From Calditrichia bacterium (lineage in GTDB: Bacteria > Calditrichota > Calditrichia > JAJRVZ01), in assembly GCA_030634505.1 (NCBI GenBank), contig DAOWAQ010000008.1, forward strand, positions 1 to 19,586: a stretch of 19,586 nucleotides of DNA, given 5' to 3'. Under the pieces are notes generated by a model. The model worked only from the letters and a program-made list of their open reading frames with translations. It did no database searches and was not told the DNA's origin. Numbering within the stretch: the first letter of the stretch is position 1; each line of letters begins with the position of its first letter. Positions 15,754 to 19,586 of the stretch are shown in pieces. The position numbers and the translations under genes were made by a program.

Positions 15754-15837
15754 TTTTAACCCTCCCCAACCCTGATAAATCAGTTTTTCCACTCCCTTAT
15801 ATTTAAGAGAGGGGATCAAGGGGTGAGTTAAAATTTC
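15754..15837. repeat. Degenerate C/G-rich inverted-repeat element
   Basis: In an otherwise AT-rich gap, TTTAACCCTCCCC (from 15755) and the reverse complement of GGGGTGAGTTAAA (to about 15832) form imperfect outer arms. Inside is a stem of CCACTCCCTTA (15789-15799) against TAAGAGAGGGG (15804-15814) with a TATT loop and two mismatches. Its base composition is unlike the surroundings. It resembles the short non-coding inverted repeats dispersed in many FCB genomes, but only one copy is in this window. Confidence 0.5.
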
Positions 15838-15916
15838 TTAATATATAAATCTAATTATAAATAATTTTATATGAAAGTGATGAAAAATATTATTTTCTGA
15901 TAAATATTAAAAAGAT

Positions 15917-15932
15917 AATTCTTTATAGAATT
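15917..15932 (-). terminator. Weak intrinsic terminator after PorV/PorQ-like gene
   Basis: Directly after the stop codon, AATTCT (15927-15932, minus strand) pairs with AGAATT (15917-15922) across a four-base loop, followed by ATCTTTTTAATATTT. The stem has only one G-C pair, so it would be weak. Confidence 0.35.
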
Positions 15933-16877
15933 TTACAAAGTACCACTCAAGCCTATTCTATTAAGCCCCCCTAAATCACCCATCGAAGAATATCCGTAAT
16001 CAAACCTGAAATTTTCCCAAAAGATAAATCCCAAACCAAGGGATACGCCTGAGAATCCTGCTCCATTGGTTGTTTCTAAATCTTTATGTAAATTATTGTC
16101 GTATCCAAGTCTCAGCCTTAATTTACTGGATAAAGTAAATTCTCCTCCAATTGAAAACTTTTCAATCCTGTCTAATATTGTACTTTCGACTTCGTTAATA
16201 TTTTTAATGCTTGCATTCAATACTAAAGGTAAATGTTCTAATTTTTTTGAGACGCCAAAATTAATTGATAAAGGCAGTCTTTCTTCAGTCGATTGAAAAG
16301 CACTTATTGCACTACCAACATTTAACATTGAAAAACCAATAAATAAATCATCTTGAAAAGGCGCTTCATAAATTAATCCAAAATCAAATGCAAAAGCACT
16401 TGCAGAAAACACATCTATTTTAGAGTGCACATATTTAAGTGTTACTCCATAAGCAAACCTGTCTTCAAGATAATTTGATAAAGATACTGCAAAAGCCAAG
16501 TCTGAAGCACCGAAATTTCTCCCGGTAGAAACTGCGAATTCATCCGTTTCATCAAAATTTCCATAATCAAAATATATAATTGCTCCGCTTAGCCGGCCAA
16601 TATTTTCAATTTGCTGAGTAAAACCTATAGATCCACCATTTATATCTAGTAAATAACCCAGGTAATTTACCATGAATTGTCTTTCTTCAGAATATGCTAA
16701 TCCCGCAGGATTGTGAAACAGACCATTAACATCCGATCTCATGGCAACATATGAGCCTGCCATAGAACTGGATCGCGGACTGAAATCTGTTCTTAAGAAT
16801 TCAAATCCGGAAGTACCCGATGCATTTACAATTAATGGGCTCAAAGCTAATATTACTAGTATTATATATTTTAACAT
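15933..16877 (-). CDS. PorV/PorQ-like outer-membrane beta-barrel protein
   Basis: A 314-residue protein with an N-terminal signal peptide (about 1-19, cleavage near VNA-SG) followed by alternating amphipathic strands typical of a 14-strand FadL/PorV-like barrel. The first mature part has the family signature: SSSMAGSYVAMRSDVNGLFHNPAGLAY at about 36-62, with the NPAGLA turn, then strands rich in aromatic residues, ending LNRIGLSGTL. In FCB bacteria such proteins include the type IX secretion shuttle component PorV and many paralogues of unknown role; no other secretion genes are here, so I do not assign that function. A GGGAG lies upstream of the ATG. It follows murI by 38 bp and is probably the last gene of the amidase-murI run. 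Confidence 0.85.
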   Translation of the reverse strand: MLKYIILVILALSPLIVNASGTSGFEFLRTDFSPRSSSMAGSYVAMRSDVNGLFHNPAGLAYSEERQFMVNYLGYLLDINGGSIGFTQQIENIGRLSGAIIYFDYGNFDETDEFAVSTGRNFGASDLAFAVSLSNYLEDRFAYGVTLKYVHSKIDVFSASAFAFDFGLIYEAPFQDDLFIGFSMLNVGSAISAFQSTEERLPLSINFGVSKKLEHLPLVLNASIKNINEVESTILDRIEKFSIGGEFTLSSKLRLRLGYDNNLHKDLETTNGAGFSGVSLGLGFIFWENFRFDYGYSSMGDLGGLNRIGLSGTL

Positions 16878-16915
16878 TCTATTAATCTCCCAGTGGATAT
16901 TGAATATTACAGAAC

Positions 16916-17767
16916 TTAAGAGTTTCTCCGCAAGGGCTCGTAAATCTTTTCACCCTGTTCCATAAGAAAATTATCAAAATCTACATGTGTGGCTTGCACT
17001 ACCGGACGACCTAAAAACAAAGTACCAACTTCATCAAATTTATCAGGAATATCGCTTACATAAAAGCTAAAATTTCCTTCTGATTTATCATTTACATTTA
17101 AACCTGATTTATCCAAAATTTGTTTCACTTTTTTTGCTGTTTCTTTTCCGGAATCAATTAAAGTAATTGAAGAACCCACCACATCCTGAATTAACTCAGA
17201 AACTACAGGAAAATGTGTGCACCCTAAAATAATCGTATCTATAGATTTTTCCAATAGTGGCTCTAAATATTTTGTAATTGTTAACCTTGTGATTTCTTCG
17301 TCAATCCATCCTTCTTCAACCAGGTGTACCAACATAGGACAGGCTTGACCATAGACGGTTATATCAGGATTAATTGATTTTATTCGTTCTTCATAGGCAC
17401 CACTGGTAACGGTGGCTGTGGTTCCAATAATACCAATTTTTGAATTTTTTGTCGTTTCAATTGCCGTTTCGACACCCGGCATAATCACACCGCTCAAAGG
17501 AATATCTATTGATGATTCTAATAAATCCACCGCAACTGCTGAAACGGTATTACAAGCGACTACGAGTAATTTAATTTTAAATTGTTGAAGAAAAGCGGTG
17601 TCTTCGAAAGCATATTGTTTAATTAGCCTATTTGACCTGGTTCCGTAGGGCACGCGTGCCGTATCGCCAAAATATATGTAATTTTCGTTGGGAAGTAATT
17701 TGGTTAATTGTTTGACAACTGTTAATCCACCGATACCTGAGTCAAAAATTCCTATTGGTTCATTCAT
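16916..17767 (-). CDS. murI: Glutamate racemase
   Basis: Interconverts L- and D-glutamate without cofactor, supplying D-glutamate for the peptidoglycan stem peptide in the cytosol. The two catalytic cysteines are present in ACNTVSA (C72) and LGCTHFP (C183). DSGIGGLTV at 9-17, with catalytic Asp9, and FGDTARVPYG at 33-42 are also conserved. The length of 283 residues is slightly above the common 260-270, with a short C-terminal extension. It follows the amidase gene by 42 bp, so synthesis and turnover of peptidoglycan are linked on one likely transcript. Confidence 0.96.
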   Translation of the reverse strand: MNEPIGIFDSGIGGLTVVKQLTKLLPNENYIYFGDTARVPYGTRSNRLIKQYAFEDTAFLQQFKIKLLVVACNTVSAVAVDLLESSIDIPLSGVIMPGVETAIETTKNSKIGIIGTTATVTSGAYEERIKSINPDITVYGQACPMLVHLVEEGWIDEEITRLTITKYLEPLLEKSIDTIILGCTHFPVVSELIQDVVGSSITLIDSGKETAKKVKQILDKSGLNVNDKSEGNFSFYVSDIPDKFDEVGTLFLGRPVVQATHVDFDNFLMEQGEKIYEPLRRNS

Positions 17768-17809
17768 ATTTATTTTGCTTTAAAGAAAGAAATTATTAAC
17801 GAATATATA

Positions 17810-19366
17810 CTAAAATGCGTCTTCAATGTCATTTTTGTATTTAATAACTCCCTGACTAATAGCATCAGCAATTTTCTTTTGTGTAGTAGATTTAATTAAT
17901 TTATTAAATTCATATTTATTTGATACAAATCCCGTTTCGACAAGGACATTTGGCATTGTAGCTCCAACCATTACCCAAAATGGCCCTTGTTTTACTCCCC
18001 TATCCGTCATTCCGATTTTTTCTAACTTTAATTTTAATGATTTTTGAATTACGGATGCTAAGTACTGGCTTTGTTTTATAAAAGCGCTTTGAGCCATTGT
18101 GGCTAGAATAAAATTAACGCCTTCATACCGTTGTCTGTCAACTGTCTCTTCAAATTCAATTGCTGAATTTTCTTTTAAAACAACTCCTCTTGCTTTTTCA
18201 TCTTTATCTGCGCTTAAAAAATACGTCTCAAATCCATTTAGCTTTTGGGAAGTGCTACCATTTGCATGTATACTTATAAATAATTTCCCATTCGCTTTAT
18301 TGGCAATATCAGTTCTTTTCCACAATGGAATAAATACATCCGTTTTTCTTGTGTATACAATTTTAACATCGCGTAATTTTTGCTTTAGTAATTTCCCAAG
18401 TTCCAATGTTATCGGAAGTACAATATCTTTCTCATTGATCTTTTTATTATAACCGGGTGCACCGGAATCTTTTCCACCATGCCCTGCATCTAAAACGATT
18501 GTATCGATATACCATTTTTTCTTTTGTTGTTCCAATTCTGCTTTTACATGTTCATTTTCTTTATTAATTGATATAACTGATTTTGTTCTCAGATTAACAT
18601 AAAAATCATTCCTGGATTCTTGTAATACCAGGTCACGTGATTCGATTTTACCTTTTAATTTAAATGCCAGGGAAGCAGTATCACCCAATTGGAAACCTTT
18701 AATTTTTGTTATGTAACCTTTACCAGGAATTTTTGAGATACTGGTAGTATCAATTTTACCGCCATAAACTTCAATATGAAACCAACCATTTCTGATATCC
18801 AACATGATTTCTTTTTCACTGAATTTTTTAGAGGCATGAACAAGTATAAGAGTACCATTCTCCTTTTCTTCAAGTCTGAGTCCGGTTATGTTTACATTAG
18901 AAGGATTAATTTCAATTGTTTTCTTTTTTACATCGTAGGTAAAAGTTAAAGAAGTATATTGGTTCAATAATTTGGTAAAATATATTACAGGAACAAGAAT
19001 CTCACCATGCGTCCATTTACATTCCAAAGGCATTTGTAATGCATCGTCATTAAGTATTACAAAGCTATTATCAGCAGTAAATCGTATTCTGTCTTTTCCC
19101 ATGTAAAGCACTGATTTTTTTTTGGCATCATTGGTGTAAATGCTGTAGTGCATCACCTTAGCAAAATCTTTTAAAGAAATAAAATCATGATTTAATTTTT
19201 TGTACAATGGAATTTGAGTATCTACATTGGCAGATTTAGATATTATTTTGATTGAATTGGATTTTCCCAAATAATTTTGTTGAAAAAAAGCCAAAACACT
19301 TTTGGGAATTATTGCAAATAAAGAGAATATTTTAAAGATATTTGTAATGAAATTACGTCGAATCAT
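17810..19366 (-). CDS. N-acetylmuramoyl-L-alanine amidase (Amidase_3) with N-terminal stalk domains
   Basis: A zinc hydrolase that cuts the bond between N-acetylmuramic acid and the stem peptide, acting in the periplasm, often in daughter-cell separation. A hydrophobic N-terminal signal (about 10-27) is preceded by RRNFI, a possible Tat motif. Residues about 45-155 resemble a copper-amine-oxidase-N/stalk domain, and about 157-265 resemble an AMIN-type beta domain, known to bind peptidoglycan in AmiC. The catalytic domain (286-518) has zinc ligands H296 (DAGHGGKD), E312 and H367 (SIHANG), with catalytic Glu E477 (VETGF). No SPOR or LysM domain follows. It is the first gene of the run with murI and the PorV-like gene. 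No Shine-Dalgarno is obvious at the ATG. Confidence 0.95.
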   Translation of the reverse strand: MIRRNFITNIFKIFSLFAIIPKSVLAFFQQNYLGKSNSIKIISKSANVDTQIPLYKKLNHDFISLKDFAKVMHYSIYTNDAKKKSVLYMGKDRIRFTADNSFVILNDDALQMPLECKWTHGEILVPVIYFTKLLNQYTSLTFTYDVKKKTIEINPSNVNITGLRLEEKENGTLILVHASKKFSEKEIMLDIRNGWFHIEVYGGKIDTTSISKIPGKGYITKIKGFQLGDTASLAFKLKGKIESRDLVLQESRNDFYVNLRTKSVISINKENEHVKAELEQQKKKWYIDTIVLDAGHGGKDSGAPGYNKKINEKDIVLPITLELGKLLKQKLRDVKIVYTRKTDVFIPLWKRTDIANKANGKLFISIHANGSTSQKLNGFETYFLSADKDEKARGVVLKENSAIEFEETVDRQRYEGVNFILATMAQSAFIKQSQYLASVIQKSLKLKLEKIGMTDRGVKQGPFWVMVGATMPNVLVETGFVSNKYEFNKLIKSTTQKKIADAISQGVIKYKNDIEDAF

Positions 19367-19425
19367 TTTTAAATAAAATTATAGATAAAATTACTGTTTC
19401 AATTGGGGTAAATTTAATATTTTTA

Positions 19426-19454
19426 ATAACAAACGGAAAGCTTATTTGTTTCAA
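19426..19454 (-). promoter_or_regulatory. Possible promoter for the amidase run
   Basis: On the minus strand, TTGAAA (19449-19454) is followed after 17 bp by TGTTAT (19426-19431). It lies between the terminator of the preceding gene and the amidase, where a promoter is expected, but the -10 match is poor. A TATAAT (19378-19383) closer to the gene lacks a well-spaced -35. Confidence 0.25.
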
Positions 19455-19475
19455 TAAAATAAATTGAGCATAAAA

Positions 19476-19499
19476 AAAGGGCTGATTAATCAGCCCTTT
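19476..19499 (-). terminator. Strong intrinsic terminator of the gene at the right edge
   Basis: A perfect 24-bp palindrome (AAAGGGCTGATT and its complement) lies 18 bp after the stop codon at 19518. On the minus strand the hairpin, with a GGGCTGAT stem, runs into a stretch of seven T residues, as expected for a Rho-independent terminator. The plus strand has only three T residues on its other side, and no plus-strand gene ends here. Confidence 0.85.
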
Positions 19500-19517
19500 G
19501 TGTAACTCTATATAGTT

Positions 19518-19586
19518 TTATAATAAACTAAAATAATAGCCAACCCTTAATGCCCAATAATTTGCACTAAGTGATTTTGCATCTTC
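19518..19586 (-). CDS. C-terminal end of a probable outer-membrane barrel protein, partial
   Basis: The last 23 codons of a gene entering from the right edge read EDAKSLSANYWALRVGYYFSLL and stop at 19518-19520. This is the only open frame on the minus strand from the window edge, and the terminator follows 18 bp later. The alternation of hydrophobic and polar residues (YWALRVGYYFSLL) resembles the final beta strand of an outer-membrane barrel. The short length allows no family assignment. Confidence 0.55.
   Translation of the reverse strand, partial: EDAKSLSANYWALRVGYYFSLL

Overview
The window looks like an AT-rich chromosomal segment from a Gram-negative bacterium, probably of the FCB superphylum (Calditrichota, Marinimicrobia or Ignavibacteriota type). 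The pointers are a PorV/PorQ-type outer-membrane barrel, a lipobox protein, another barrel-like C-terminus at the right edge, and a degenerate C/G-rich inverted repeat of a kind I associate with that group. The lineage is an inference; nothing in the window fixes it. Coding density is high, genes are closely packed or overlapping, and there are no transposases, phage genes, CRISPR arrays or recognisable tRNA/rRNA genes. No gene-free stretch exceeds about 210 bp.

Left block (1-5852, all minus strand). Read in the direction of transcription, it holds an EIIA-type PTS protein, a polyprenyl diphosphate synthase, an NlpC/P60 lipoprotein and a DUF2784-like membrane protein. After a 144-bp gap come plsY and gpsA (glycerol-3-phosphate synthesis and its first acylation), a tandem universal stress protein, and fructose-1,6-bisphosphatase, which runs off the left edge. 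The themes are isoprenoid, phospholipid and wall supply, plus gluconeogenesis.

Middle block (5984-13605, all plus strand). A second EIIA protein is divergent from the first, and each has a TTGRCA-N17-TAAATT promoter-like site in the shared 131-bp gap. It is followed by a PII-like protein (1-bp overlap), a Ser/Thr kinase with a membrane anchor and PEGA-like exterior, hisS, a SpoU/TrmH RNA methyltransferase, a type I-beta DAHP synthase, a CPBP membrane protease and a CDF metal transporter. There are no EIIB or EIIC genes here, so the two EIIA proteins look regulatory. EIIA, PII-like protein and kinase together are the most interesting module in the window.

Right block (13647-19586, all minus strand, convergent with the middle block). 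Read in the direction of transcription, it holds the end of a likely barrel protein with a strong terminator, an N-acetylmuramoyl-L-alanine amidase, murI, a PorV/PorQ-like protein, then after a 206-bp AT-rich gap with a degenerate inverted repeat, obg overlapping dprA. The theme is peptidoglycan and outer membrane, then the Obg GTPase and DNA uptake.
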